Positions 28,541 to 36,472 of a stretch of 64,000 bases of DNA are shown piece after piece. The notes beneath the pieces were generated by a model. The model saw nothing but the letters and a program-made list of their open reading frames with translations, searched no databases and was not told the DNA's origin. The position numbers and the translations under genes are program-made. This stretch comes from Hirschia sp964342355 (GTDB lineage: Bacteria; Pseudomonadota; Alphaproteobacteria; Caulobacterales; Hyphomonadaceae), in NCBI GenBank assembly GCA_964342355.1, contig CAYFFG010000003.1, positions 186,001 to 250,000 of the forward strand, in the 5' to 3' direction. The stretch's first letter is position 1, and every line of letters starts with the position of its first letter.

Positions 28541-28999
28541 ACGGCTATTTGTTCGCTGTTGTATTGTTCGCAGGATCTCCACCGCCGACAAAATCTGACG
28601 TTCGGTAGCGGCAGCTAGATCTACGATAGTTTATGAACCTGAACATTCCGACTAAATGACGCCTTCAGACAACCTTGGCGTAACCATCGAAGCGCTATAA
28701 AGTGCTAAAAATTGGAAATACGATAGAAAAATACGATATTTTGCAGATTTTTAAACAATAGCGGGAGACACTGTCGCCTCCCCTGGTAGATATCTACGCC
28801 CTTTCGGGGAGACGAATTTGACTTCCCCCCCGAGGTCTACATGACCTACAAATAAGAGTTCAATTGACCATACGCCCCGTTACGACATCATTTGCAGAGT
28901 CCGATACACCAAAGGGGGGGCGCCAACACCTCCCCGGTTTATTTGATCTATGACATTTCCTGCGACAAATGGATGTCACCGTAATTTTGAGGTGACGAA
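28541..28999. other. Non-coding stretch with palindromes
   Basis: No gene is visible. It contains the perfect palindrome GTAGATATCTAC (28786-28797), the inverted repeat AGGTC-TACAT-GACCT at about 28832, a near-repeat of AAATACGATA at about 28716 and 28729, and a G-rich run before the next gene. These could be operators for the HTH protein at 29000. Confidence 0.4.
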
Positions 29000-29512
29000 A
29001 TGACAGACAAACCAACCAAGACTCGCAGGCGCACCAAAGCAGCACGCGAACTCAAAGTGAATGAAGAGAAATGGTCAACCGAGCTTATTGAAGCAGGGTT
29101 CACCGTTTTTCCTAGCGTTATCCTGCAAAGGCAGAAAGCGCTTGGTCTTGATCCGCTTGATGTCAACATCTTGCTATATCTCTCCACCTATTGGTGGACA
29201 GCTGAAGGGCTCCCCCATCCGTCGAAAAAAACAATTGCAGAAGCCGTAGGAAGAGATGCACGTACGGTTCAAAGACGTATTGCCGCAATGGAGAGTGCGG
29301 GATTCATTGAGCGTATCGAGCGCCGCGATTCAAAATATGGATCTAAATCTAACATCTACAAATTCGATGGGTTGATTAAAGCCGCCAAGCCCTACGCTCG
29401 TGAGGTGATCGAGGCGCGCCGGGACAAGGAAGCTGAACGAAAAGCAGCAGCAGCAAGAAAACGGGCTAGATCGACTTTGCCTCCTGAACCGGAGGCCGAA
29501 GAAGATGAGTAA
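29000..29512 (+). CDS. Winged-helix DNA-binding protein of element A
   Basis: A 170-residue protein. Residues about 40-110 (DPLDVNILLYLSTYWW, PSKKTIAEAVGRDARTVQRR, MESAGFIERIERRDS) form a winged helix-turn-helix like those of replication initiators and phage regulators. The C-terminal 50 residues are charged and alanine-rich (EARRDKEAERKAAAARKRAR) and probably form a helix. Overlaps the next gene by 8 bases, so the two are co-translated. It may control replication or gene expression of the element; not proven. Confidence 0.65.
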   Translation: MTDKPTKTRRRTKAARELKVNEEKWSTELIEAGFTVFPSVILQRQKALGLDPLDVNILLYLSTYWWTAEGLPHPSKKTIAEAVGRDARTVQRRIAAMESAGFIERIERRDSKYGSKSNIYKFDGLIKAAKPYAREVIEARRDKEAERKAAAARKRARSTLPPEPEAEEDE

Positions 29513-30029
29513 TTTTCATCCCTTCCGTCATCGGGGCCTAACATACGATTTTTATCATCTTGAGAACCACATGTTTGATGTGGAGACCGACGGTGGCACC
29601 TATCGTGTGAGAGCAGACTATTCGCATCATGTGTTCACTGAATCCTTGGCAGATGAAACAGCGCCAGACCTTCGTTATCGCCACAACAATGAGACGCGCG
29701 CGTTCTGTTTCGTCCGGTATGAACTTTCCAAGTCAGTGCCAGCACTGCTGGAGTCCCAGGAGCGTCGCCAAGTCTATAACTCAAATCGACAGTCTTTTTT
29801 TATAGCCAAGGATACAGATGGGGTTCCGTACTACGTCTTCTTTCGCTGTTTTCAGGCGAGAAAGAAGAGTAATGCTCATGTTCGGATTGAGGTTGCGTCA
29901 GCCTATCTAAAACCAAACATGATAAGTCAGGCTCCCGCAGTGAAGTTCACCACACTCATTGAAAAGACAGCAAGAGGAGAAGAGATTAAACTACCCAAAC
30001 CTTCTCAAGTCAGATTTAGAAATGGCTAA
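29505..30029 (+). CDS. Hypothetical protein, co-transcribed with the winged-helix gene
   Basis: A 174-residue soluble protein rich in aromatic residues and histidine (FHPFRHRGLTYDFYHLENHM; FDVETDGGTYRVRADYSHH). No signal peptide or TM segment. C-terminus QAPAVKFTTLIEKTARGEEI. The family is not recognised. It starts inside the last codons of the preceding gene, so a joint role is likely. It ends just before a minus-strand terminator. Confidence 0.6.
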   Translation: MSNFHPFRHRGLTYDFYHLENHMFDVETDGGTYRVRADYSHHVFTESLADETAPDLRYRHNNETRAFCFVRYELSKSVPALLESQERRQVYNSNRQSFFIAKDTDGVPYYVFFRCFQARKKSNAHVRIEVASAYLKPNMISQAPAVKFTTLIEKTARGEEIKLPKPSQVRFRNG

Positions 30030-30034
30030 TCCAA

Positions 30035-30192
30035 AAAAACAAAACAGGCCCCGCAGGACCTGTTCCGTGAAACGTTCGTTTCGCTCGGGGCGACTTACCT
30101 CTCACAGAGAACCAGCTTTCACTGGCACGTAGCTGTATCGCCCGAAGGCTCACCCGATCTAGAGCTACATGAAGAGCGATAGCACTCAGAAC
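30035..30192 (-). ncRNA. Candidate small RNA on the minus strand
   Basis: On the minus strand, TTGACT, 17 bases, TATCGC give a weak promoter near 30170-30200. About 150 bases of non-coding, hairpin-rich sequence follow: a CTTTCA-loop stem with CCAG/CTGG arms, GAAAC-GAAC-GTTTC, and a TTCG-loop. The end is AACAGG...CCTGTT followed by TTTTGTTTTTTT, a rho-independent terminator at 30035-30064. No convincing protein is encoded. Direction and borders are inferred. Confidence 0.4.
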
Positions 30193-30320
30193 GCCAAAAG
30201 TCAACTTTTTTGTGACTTATCGACCTCCCATGAAGAGCTGTCACATCCAACCAACGCTCCAACCTCGACTTGGTTCATTGTCTAAAGAACACAGTGAAAG
30301 ATCGTCTAGACCGCAACATA

Positions 30321-30929
30321 TTAGCGATCCCACATTTTCAGGACAAGGCTCTTTCGCTCGTCCCCCATCGCATCCAAATAGAGCGCTGTCGTTTCAAGAC
30401 TTGAGTGTCCCAGGCACTTGCTCACTGTCACCAAATCTACGCCACGGTTCAACGCTGTCACAGCCCAGGCATGGCGAAGGCTTTTCGGTGAATGTCCATC
30501 AAGCCCAGATGTTCTGAACAGCTCCAAGCTGAATTGCGCGACGCGCTGTCTCGACATAGGCCAAAGCTTTGTTGCTCTGCCCTTTGCAGTCGATTGTAGC
30601 TTACGCAAATCAAGAATCCCCGCCAAGCGCTCAAGAAAATCTGCTGGCAATGGAACGATCCGGTAGTGATCATCCCGTCGCTTCTTCAGCGTATTGAAGA
30701 CCACCTCTCCTGAACCGAGATTTACGGATTGGGCTGTCAGATTGAGCGCCTCGCTAACTCTGCATCCACTGAACGCCAGCATCTCTACATACAACGCCTG
30801 TTTTGGAGCGAGCGTGTCCCTCGCCATGCGAACCAGATGAATGCGCTCGTCATCGGTCAGATAAAGTCGCCGCCCCTCACTATCGAACAGCGAATCAGTA
30901 GATTGTCTTGTGGTTGCAGTTGCTTGCAT
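30321..30929 (-). CDS. Small XerC-like tyrosine recombinase
   Basis: About 202 residues from the ATG at 30929, which has AAGG 11 bases upstream. It keeps the catalytic core only: FSGCRVSEALNLT (Arg I), KSLRHAWAVTALNRG (box with Arg II), CLGHSSLETTALYLD (His and nucleophile Tyr). The usual arm-binding N-terminal domain is absent. Such short recombinases resolve multimers or invert DNA. It is divergent from the Shedu gene and a second recombinase in element A, so it may act in excision or in plasmid-form resolution. Confidence 0.75.
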   Translation of the reverse strand: MQATATTRQSTDSLFDSEGRRLYLTDDERIHLVRMARDTLAPKQALYVEMLAFSGCRVSEALNLTAQSVNLGSGEVVFNTLKKRRDDHYRIVPLPADFLERLAGILDLRKLQSTAKGRATKLWPMSRQRVAQFSLELFRTSGLDGHSPKSLRHAWAVTALNRGVDLVTVSKCLGHSSLETTALYLDAMGDERKSLVLKMWDR

Positions 30930-31031
30930 CACCGCGCCTTCAGCATAGTCAAAACCCGATAGGATTAGACAAGCAAGTGGTGCGCCAAATCGGTAAGAAG
31001 CAAGCCAGAACACCTGCATTTACTCAATCGA

Positions 31032-31060
31032 TGTGGTCAAATTTATCTATACTGACCACA
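31032..31060 (+). promoter_or_regulatory. Inverted repeat overlapping the promoter of the Shedu operon
   Basis: TGTGGTCA (31032-31039) and TGACCACA (31053-31060) are perfect 8-base arms with a 13-base spacer that contains a -10-like TATACT (31048-31053). It is 26 bases before the Shedu start. A protein bound here would block the promoter. No -35 match is strong. Confidence 0.45.
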
Positions 31061-31085
31061 ACCAATTTTAAGACGGAATTGTCCG

Positions 31086-32258
31086 ATGTCTACTGAAGAT
31101 GACTACGAGTATTTCAAGCTCCGTAAAGCAGCTAAGACCTATATATCAAAGGTTTTTACCAAGGGAGCAATCAACCCTACGCCGGTACGCTTGGTCAGGA
31201 TGATTCAAGAGGGTAGCGACGAAGTGCACCTTTGCGAAATTGAAGGTTCCATGTGTCTTCGCCTAACCGGAGACACCCGAAAAACACAGATCACCGCGCT
31301 TGTGACCCAGGATGACAAAAAGGTCAGGAGACTTAGCTTTCAGACCTTCAAACCCCGCGCGGGTGGATGGATCGAAACTGTAGAGAAAATAGAATTCAGC
31401 TTCAGATCAGATGAATTTGGTAGGTTAATGAATTTCTTGAGGAGGATTGAATTCATCAACCTATCAAACCAGGACAATTTCAAAATTGACGATATCTCGA
31501 CTGGTGACGGCCCCAAGGCAATTATTGATGCCTCGGACCGCAATCTTGTCGAGCGATTGAAACGCTTATCACCTCAAGAGCGTCGCAGTGTTTTGAGCGG
31601 ACTACAACCAACGTTGTCTCAGGAGGAAATGAATATCTTGCTTGGACGCAGACAGGGGGTGCACTGTTTCGAGGAACAGGTTCAAAAGCGTTCATGGAGT
31701 GAAGGAGATTGGCAGGAATTTTTCAACCGTGAGCAATGGGTCTTCGGGTACGGATTAGACTACCGTGTCATGGGTATTTTTGACCGGGAAATGACGGTTG
31801 GAAGCGGCGGGAGCGATAATCGCAACAAGCCTAAAGTGGACTTCCTGAACACTTTTACTGACTACACTGTCCTGGTTGAAATCAAGAAACCGGACACACC
31901 AATCTTCCGGCAAAGTCGTGGCGGACGAGCGGGCACCTGGGAGTTCAGTTCGGAGTTCAGCAGCGCAGTTTCCCAGGTGCTTGAGCAACGCGCTGAATGG
32001 CAGGCGTTCGCGCAATCAGGTGAGCACTACAGTCGAGATGGGTCAAAACATCTATCGCAGCGGACCAGGAGCCCCCGAAGCATTCTTGTAGTTGGTTCAC
32101 GTGACGAGTTTGAACGCTCAACCAATCCACGCGATGCTAACGTCAAACAGGACACTTTCGAACTCTTTCGAAGTGAAATGCGCGGAATAGACATCATCAC
32201 CTATGACGAACTGTTAGAGCGAGCCCAGTTCATCGTGAATGACAAAACACAGCAGTGA
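31086..32258 (+). CDS. sduA: Shedu-type anti-phage nuclease (SduA, DUF4263 domain)
   Basis: A 390-residue protein. The N-terminal half is a variable domain (about 1-190). The C-terminal half fits the Shedu PD-(D/E)XK nuclease: FFNREQWVFGYGLDY (212-226), NKPKVDFL with Asp252, VLVEIKKPDTPI with Glu265 and Lys267, a helix with SSAVSQVLEQRAEWQ, SILVVGSRDEFE (332-343) and FELFRSEMRGIDIITYDELL (358-377). Shedu is a single-gene defence system against phages; SduA forms an oligomer that cleaves DNA on infection. Here a second nuclease-like gene follows after 15 bases, which is not part of the simplest Shedu systems. The catalytic residues are intact. Confidence 0.85.
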   Translation: MSTEDDYEYFKLRKAAKTYISKVFTKGAINPTPVRLVRMIQEGSDEVHLCEIEGSMCLRLTGDTRKTQITALVTQDDKKVRRLSFQTFKPRAGGWIETVEKIEFSFRSDEFGRLMNFLRRIEFINLSNQDNFKIDDISTGDGPKAIIDASDRNLVERLKRLSPQERRSVLSGLQPTLSQEEMNILLGRRQGVHCFEEQVQKRSWSEGDWQEFFNREQWVFGYGLDYRVMGIFDREMTVGSGGSDNRNKPKVDFLNTFTDYTVLVEIKKPDTPIFRQSRGGRAGTWEFSSEFSSAVSQVLEQRAEWQAFAQSGEHYSRDGSKHLSQRTRSPRSILVVGSRDEFERSTNPRDANVKQDTFELFRSEMRGIDIITYDELLERAQFIVNDKTQQ

Positions 32259-32273
32259 TGGACTCGAATTACA

Positions 32274-33206
32274 ATGCTGAAGCGACTTTCGAATTTCAGT
32301 GAACATCGTGTGCTAGATCAGCTTCACAAAGCCTGTCAGGAATTTGGAGCGCACGTCTTCTTGAAAATGCGAGTGGCGGACGTTATCGACATCAGCAAGA
32401 GTCAGTCGAGAGATGTTGGCACATATGGCCTGATGGCTCATTTTGATTTTGTTGTTGCCGACGAAAACTACCTGCCTTTGTTCGCTTTGGAATTCGACGG
32501 TGGCGGGCATGATGACCGCAATGACTGGAAGAAAAATCGACTCTGCAATGAAGCCGGGCTTTCGCTCTTTCGTGTGAATTCCCAAACGCTTGATCGCGGG
32601 TTGGAAGAAATGTCGTTTCTAACCTATCTCGTACATTTCTGGTTTATGGCCCATCAATTCGAAGAAATGAGAAATAGCGGCTCAATTCCACCAGACGAGC
32701 CCTTCATGATGTGGAGCTTCATAAAGCCCGATGCGAAACACATGTTTGATTCTGAATATAATTTTCTCGCGATAGCACAACAAAAGCTGGTGGAGCTGAA
32801 CAAACAACACCGCTTTCTGAGAACATCTCTCGATCTACATAAAATGGGCTTTGTCAACTTCGCAAAAGAAACATGGCAATTCGCATCCGTCGCTTGCTTT
32901 GAAATTGCAGGGGAAATTGTCTACTCACAGAGTCGATTGGACATTGAAGTTTCAAGCGAAGGCTCGCTGGCAGACATACCTATGCGAAGCATGGCAATTG
33001 GAGACTACGTTGAAGGGATGGCTCAAATGAACCTGGTTGAGAACGTCCGAATTTTTTTGGAAGGTGGAAAGCACACACTTTCATCACGCCAGGATATTGA
33101 TCAACACATAAAGGGGATGTTGGGAGCTGGCTTCTATTTTTGTAGGGGTACTTTGCATAATGCTTTGCCATCGTGGGAGCTAATGCGCGCCTGGTCTAAA
33201 ACTTAG
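32274..33206 (+). CDS. DUF2726-type nuclease-like protein following Shedu
   Basis: A 310-residue protein that starts 15 bases after the Shedu stop, so it is in the same operon. The N-terminal 105 residues fit the DUF2726 pattern: FLKMRVADVIDI, AHFDFVVADENYLPLFALE FDGG with Asp58, Glu73 and Asp75, His79, then DWKKNRLCNEAGLSLFRVN with Lys86/87. This is a Vsr/PD-(D/E)XK-like fold. The remaining 200 residues (after LTYLVHFWFMAHQFEE) are not recognised and may bind a target or partner. Inferred role: defence effector or helper working with SduA. Confidence 0.7.
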   Translation: MLKRLSNFSEHRVLDQLHKACQEFGAHVFLKMRVADVIDISKSQSRDVGTYGLMAHFDFVVADENYLPLFALEFDGGGHDDRNDWKKNRLCNEAGLSLFRVNSQTLDRGLEEMSFLTYLVHFWFMAHQFEEMRNSGSIPPDEPFMMWSFIKPDAKHMFDSEYNFLAIAQQKLVELNKQHRFLRTSLDLHKMGFVNFAKETWQFASVACFEIAGEIVYSQSRLDIEVSSEGSLADIPMRSMAIGDYVEGMAQMNLVENVRIFLEGGKHTLSSRQDIDQHIKGMLGAGFYFCRGTLHNALPSWELMRAWSKT

Positions 33207-33238
33207 TCTTGAGCGCTTCAGAAAATGCTAGAAATCGA

Positions 33239-33285
33239 ATAGCCGGAACCAGGCGAACTAAAGGAATGAACCTGGTTCCGGCTAT
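33239..33285. repeat. Perfect 15-bp inverted repeat after the Shedu operon
   Basis: Arms 33239-33253 and 33271-33285 (core AGCCGGAACCAGG / CCTGGTTCCGGCT) are exact complements around a 17-base loop. No T-run follows on either strand, so it is not a standard terminator. It sits between the Shedu operon and the converging small-gene operon, and could still stop or stabilise transcripts. 33207-33485 has no convincing gene. Confidence 0.6.
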
Positions 33286-33485
33286 GATTGCAGTGATACG
33301 GACCATGACAAACCGCCTCGCTGCATCACCGATCCACATCACCGTAAATCGGGTTGATGGAGTGATTTCCCGCTCGCTCCATCGAGCGCTTACCGAGACC
33401 GAAAAGGAACATCTCGGCAAGCTGTTCGCATGGGAAGAAAAAACGCCGTGTCTGAAGCGGCGCGACAACAACCCATGCGCATTCG

Positions 33486-33842
33486 TTAAGCGCTTTCCAG
33501 TGTCGCCACCCGGTCCGCCATCAGTTCAGCATGAATGCGCGCCTGGTCAGCGAGAGCGTAGGCCTCCTGTGCCAATGCGCTTTCACTCGTCGCAACGCCA
33601 TAGGCAGCGTTTTTAGAAATGCGTCGCACTTCAGCTACTCGCGCAACCTCTCTTTCGAAGATCGCTTCGGCCTTTTTCACCTGGTCCAGCGCTTTCGCAT
33701 AATCTTGCCGTGCCTTGGCGAGTGGCGCGCCCATGCTTTTCATAATGGGCGCGGTGGCGTGCTCATTTGCGGGAATATCAACAGCGGATATCTCACCGAG
33801 TTTCAACGAACGCATGATGCGCTTATTAGGTTTAATAGTCAT
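33486..33842 (-). CDS. Small phage-related protein with head-protein-like motif
   Basis: A 118-residue protein; ATG 33842 has GAAGGGAAAG upstream. The N-terminal SLKLGEISAVDIPANEHA resembles the short motif near the N-terminus of phage head-maturation and XkdF-type proteins. The rest is helical and Ala-rich (KARQDYAKALDQVKKAEAIF), probably a coiled coil. Last gene of a leftward operon of five small genes with overlapping ends. A structural or satellite-packaging role is a guess from the motif. Confidence 0.55.
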   Translation of the reverse strand: MTIKPNKRIMRSLKLGEISAVDIPANEHATAPIMKSMGAPLAKARQDYAKALDQVKKAEAIFEREVARVAEVRRISKNAAYGVATSESALAQEAYALADQARIHAELMADRVATLESA

Positions 33843-34212
33843 CGGCTTTCCCTTCGCGGATGACTTCCGGCAAACGAAGTTCGATTGCGCGAACCACGCG
33901 ATCTTGTCGGCGTCGCTGGATATTTTCGGGCAGGTTAAAACCGACACTGAATGCTGGCGCTACTTTCAGGACAGCGCCCTTGATGATGTTATCAAGGTCG
34001 TGATTGATCCGGTTACATGTGTCTTTGTGCAGGCCGATAGCGTCGCACGCGCTTGCATACTTTCCTTCCATTTCGGTTAGCTTCGTATACGCGCCTTCAA
34101 GAAGGCTTAGCTGCTTATCAACGGCTTGCGCCGCCGATAGTAGATCGTCCGTCGCCTGTTGAGCGGATGCGAGTTTGGACGGCGTGACCGTCCGGTGATT
34201 GGTGATAGCCAT
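33832..34212 (-). CDS. Small coiled-coil protein of element A
   Basis: A 126-residue product starting at ATG 34212, overlapping the stop of the preceding gene (TAATG) and the start of the next one by 11 bases. The middle (ATDDLLSAAQAVDKQLSLLE, AYTKLTEMEGKYASACDAIG) is a predicted coiled coil; the C-terminus, NIQRRRQDRVVRAIELRLPE, is basic. Not recognised. Its place in the operon argues that it is real. Confidence 0.55.
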   Translation of the reverse strand: MAITNHRTVTPSKLASAQQATDDLLSAAQAVDKQLSLLEGAYTKLTEMEGKYASACDAIGLHKDTCNRINHDLDNIIKGAVLKVAPAFSVGFNLPENIQRRRQDRVVRAIELRLPEVIREGKADDY

Positions 34213-34439
34213 TAGGGCGTTTCCTTGTCTGTAAGTTGATCGTTCGTTACTGTCTGTTGCATCGCGATGTCGTAAGCCATGCGCGCCGCGCGAACGCGGG
34301 CATGAGCCCGGTTCTGGCGTGCTTTGACTTCCCGGTATCGGCGCGTTGTAAGCGCACCGACACCAGCCATCATTGCATCTTGATATTCTTGCCGAGCCGC
34401 TCGCAGTTCTGCTTTGGCGGCGATTTGAATAGGGGTCAT
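34212..34439 (-). CDS. Small basic protein of element A
   Basis: A 75-residue Ala/Arg-rich helical protein (KAELRAARQEYQDAMMAGVG, VKARQNRAHARVRAARMAYD). Its start overlaps the stop of the upstream gene by 4 bases (ATGA) and its stop overlaps the next start by one base. Function unknown; high charge suggests nucleic-acid or protein binding. Confidence 0.5.
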   Translation of the reverse strand: MTPIQIAAKAELRAARQEYQDAMMAGVGALTTRRYREVKARQNRAHARVRAARMAYDIAMQQTVTNDQLTDKETP

Positions 34440-34663
34440 GACGTGAACCGCCGTTCTGCATGAGTGCCCACGGGAATTGCGCCGCCAGCATCCTTCACGC
34501 CTTCAATTGCGGCGTCGAGGAATTGCCGGGCGGTATGGACTGCATCAGAACAAATCTGTCTGTGTTCGGTGCAGCCTTTACCCTTCGAGTGTTTGGCAAG
34601 ATAGGCGTCGGCAAGGGCCTCTCCATAATCCATTGCCAACGACTGGATATCACGCATGGTCAT
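34436..34663 (-). CDS. Small hypothetical protein of element A
   Basis: A 75-residue protein (MTMRDIQSLAMDYGEALADA ... KGCTEHRQICSDAVHTARQF). Two cysteines and two histidines in the centre could bind a metal, but spacing is not a known finger. Four bases after the 187-codon gene and overlapping the next by 4 bases, so part of the leftward small-gene operon. Confidence 0.5.
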   Translation of the reverse strand: MTMRDIQSLAMDYGEALADAYLAKHSKGKGCTEHRQICSDAVHTARQFLDAAIEGVKDAGGAIPVGTHAERRFTS

Positions 34664-34667
34664 GCAG

Positions 34668-35222
34668 CTACCCCTTCACGCTCTGGGGCAGGATGGCTTG
34701 CAGTGTGTCGCGGAGAGAAACCCGTCTAGCGCCTGATACCCTGCGAAGATTGAGCCGTTGGGCGTACTCTGGTGCGTGCGCCCAAGTCGCCGACAAAATG
34801 CGATCAGTCATCCGGTTGTAGATCGTGGCGCTGGTTGGCTCACCTGCATTCCGCAACTGTTCTTCAAGTTCGCGGATGCCAGCAAAAAGACTGGTTTGCG
34901 CATCTTCAAGAAGCTGGAATGAGGTATCGAGTTTCTTCGCCGCTTTATCCAATTTGGCGGCTGTCTTTTTAGCCTGGTTCAGGCATTCAGCCCGGCGCGC
35001 TTCTTCAGCGGCGATGGCGCGCTGTTTCTCGCGTTCGCCTTCCCGACCAATGCCTTCATTGGTCGCGTCGATCCGAAGATTCAGCCCAGCCTGTTCAGCC
35101 GTCAGTTCGTCAGCCTTCGCAAAGTCGCCAACGTCAATCGCCGCCGCGATTTCTGATTTGATTTGGCCTGCCCGGTCCAGCAATTCCGCCTTCCGGGCTT
35201 GGAGTGTTCCAAGCATCATCAT
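34668..35222 (-). CDS. Coiled-coil protein heading the small-gene operon
   Basis: About 184 residues from ATG 35222 (GAAGGGC upstream; ATGs at 35219 and 35216 are equally possible). Mostly long helices: ARKAELLDRAGQIKSEIAAA, DELTAEQAGLNLRIDATNEG, AKLDKAAKKLDTSFQLLEDA. Resembles scaffold- or tape-like helical phage proteins in composition but no family is recognised. First gene of the leftward set down to 33486. Confidence 0.55.
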   Translation of the reverse strand: MMMLGTLQARKAELLDRAGQIKSEIAAAIDVGDFAKADELTAEQAGLNLRIDATNEGIGREGEREKQRAIAAEEARRAECLNQAKKTAAKLDKAAKKLDTSFQLLEDAQTSLFAGIRELEEQLRNAGEPTSATIYNRMTDRILSATWAHAPEYAQRLNLRRVSGARRVSLRDTLQAILPQSVKG

Positions 35223-35343
35223 GCCCTTCAAATAAAGCGCCGGAAGGCGCGTGTTTAGGATGATTAACTTGTATCACAGTTGAAGTAATAAGTAAAATTA
35301 TTGCAATATATAACAATACGTATACTGTTCGATTATTTGTCAT
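35134..35343 (-). CDS. Possible small membrane protein
   Basis: A 69-residue frame from ATG 35343: one clear TM segment (TVYVLLYIAIILLITSTVIQ) then a hydrophilic tail. It overlaps the next gene's start by about 90 bases, and no good ribosome-binding site is seen, so it may not be expressed. Confidence 0.25.
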   Translation of the reverse strand: MTNNRTVYVLLYIAIILLITSTVIQVNHPKHAPSGALFEGHDDAWNTPSPEGGIAGPGRPNQIRNRGGD

Positions 35344-35369
35344 TATTTGCAACTTGCGACTATCTGTGC

Positions 35370-35478
35370 TTGACAAAATGGGCGCTGTGTGGTAACAAGG
35401 ATCATCACCTTAAGTCCGCCTGACTTTGTTGATGCTGCAACCCCGGCCCCGTCACGTTCAGTCGTGGCGGGGCTTTTT
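35370..35478 (+). ncRNA. Candidate small RNA with promoter and terminator
   Basis: TTGACA (35370-35375), 17 bases, TAACAA (35393-35398) form a good sigma70-type promoter. About 75 bases later comes an 11-bp stem (GCCCCGTCACG / CGTGGCGGGGC, 35446-35473) and five T. The predicted RNA is about 35405-35478 and no protein is encoded between. It is not preceded by a plus-strand gene, so the terminator most likely ends this RNA. Function unknown; it lies opposite the 5' region of the small-gene operon without overlapping it. Confidence 0.5.
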
Positions 35479-35592
35479 GTTGGGTTGTCAGTATTGGGGA
35501 TTTTGACAAGTTAACGTGCCGCCCGATTGAAGAACCGGGGCGTTTTCGTGGCTTGTCGTGAATTAGAGCGTGAGGTTAGAACGCGCCGCTTG

Positions 35593-36420
35593 TCACTTCT
35601 CTAAGAGATTGGGCAAGTCGTCTGCCAACGCAAAGACTGCACGGGCTTCGTAACTATTCAGCGGTTCGAAGCTGGCCACTAAGCCCGCCATGTCCCGATA
35701 TTTCTTCACGGTGCGGCGATCCGGTCGATAGGTGCCGTTGGCCCGCTCGCGAAGGTTTTTCGGCACCGGCTCGCCACTTGCTTCCATCCGGGCAACACGC
35801 TGCTTTAATCCAGCATTGTAGAGCGCCTTCATCCACCAGCGGAAAACCGGGTCTTCCCGCTCTAGGCGCTTTACGTCTTGTATTTGAAGTCGCATGCGCC
35901 GAGAGGCTCTGGCGAAACCATGTTCACGATACAGGGCTAAGAACTTGCGACCTTCGCGGGTGATCGGTTCCGCGTTGGAGTAATCTGCATTTGGGGAGAG
36001 GGTATAGCCCACGATCACCCAATGGGAGCGTTTGCCCGGATCGATCTTTTGGAGCGGCAAACCCCGGCGCTCCAATGTCGAGAAGAACAAATCACGGCTA
36101 ACGGATGCGTGTAGGGGAGAGAGCGCCCGGAACACCTTGAAGGCGTCTCGGAACTGCATGGACTGACCGGGGGCGGGTTGGAGATAATCGGCGATGAACG
36201 AGTGGACCAATTGGGGCGCTTCACGCCAGCCGGGCCGGTAGGTGTCTGCCCAATCTAGCAGGGCGTGCCGTGAGTAACCCTTAGAGCCATCTGGGGCGGT
36301 GACGGTTGGCGGACGGTTCACGCTATCAGATGACCGGCAACGCAGGATGTATAGCGCGTTCGTTGTAACGCCTAATAGGTCAGCCGCTTCTCGCGTGGTT
36401 AATAGGTCATCACAAGCCAT
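35593..36420 (-). CDS. HTH protein of element A
   Basis: About 275 residues from ATG 36420. The N-terminus (DDLLTTREAADLLGVTTNAL, DGSKGYSRHALLDWADTY) is a MerR/excisionase-like helix-turn-helix that reads helix-turn-helix, wing and recognition. The remaining 210 residues are not recognised; KKYRDMAGLVASFEPLNSYE near the end is conserved-looking. Its promoter side abuts the iteron-rich region, so it may bind there as a replication or copy-number regulator (inferred). Confidence 0.55.
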   Translation of the reverse strand: MACDDLLTTREAADLLGVTTNALYILRCRSSDSVNRPPTVTAPDGSKGYSRHALLDWADTYRPGWREAPQLVHSFIADYLQPAPGQSMQFRDAFKVFRALSPLHASVSRDLFFSTLERRGLPLQKIDPGKRSHWVIVGYTLSPNADYSNAEPITREGRKFLALYREHGFARASRRMRLQIQDVKRLEREDPVFRWWMKALYNAGLKQRVARMEASGEPVPKNLRERANGTYRPDRRTVKKYRDMAGLVASFEPLNSYEARAVFALADDLPNLLEK

Positions 36421-36472
36421 CACCACTTATACTCATAATGAGCATAATTGTCAAGGACGCTTGACTAATAAC

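Noticed and set aside
33304..33616. Plus-strand frame of about 100 codons after the Shedu operon
   Set aside because: It runs antisense into a well-supported small gene, has no clear ribosome-binding site and no recognisable motif.
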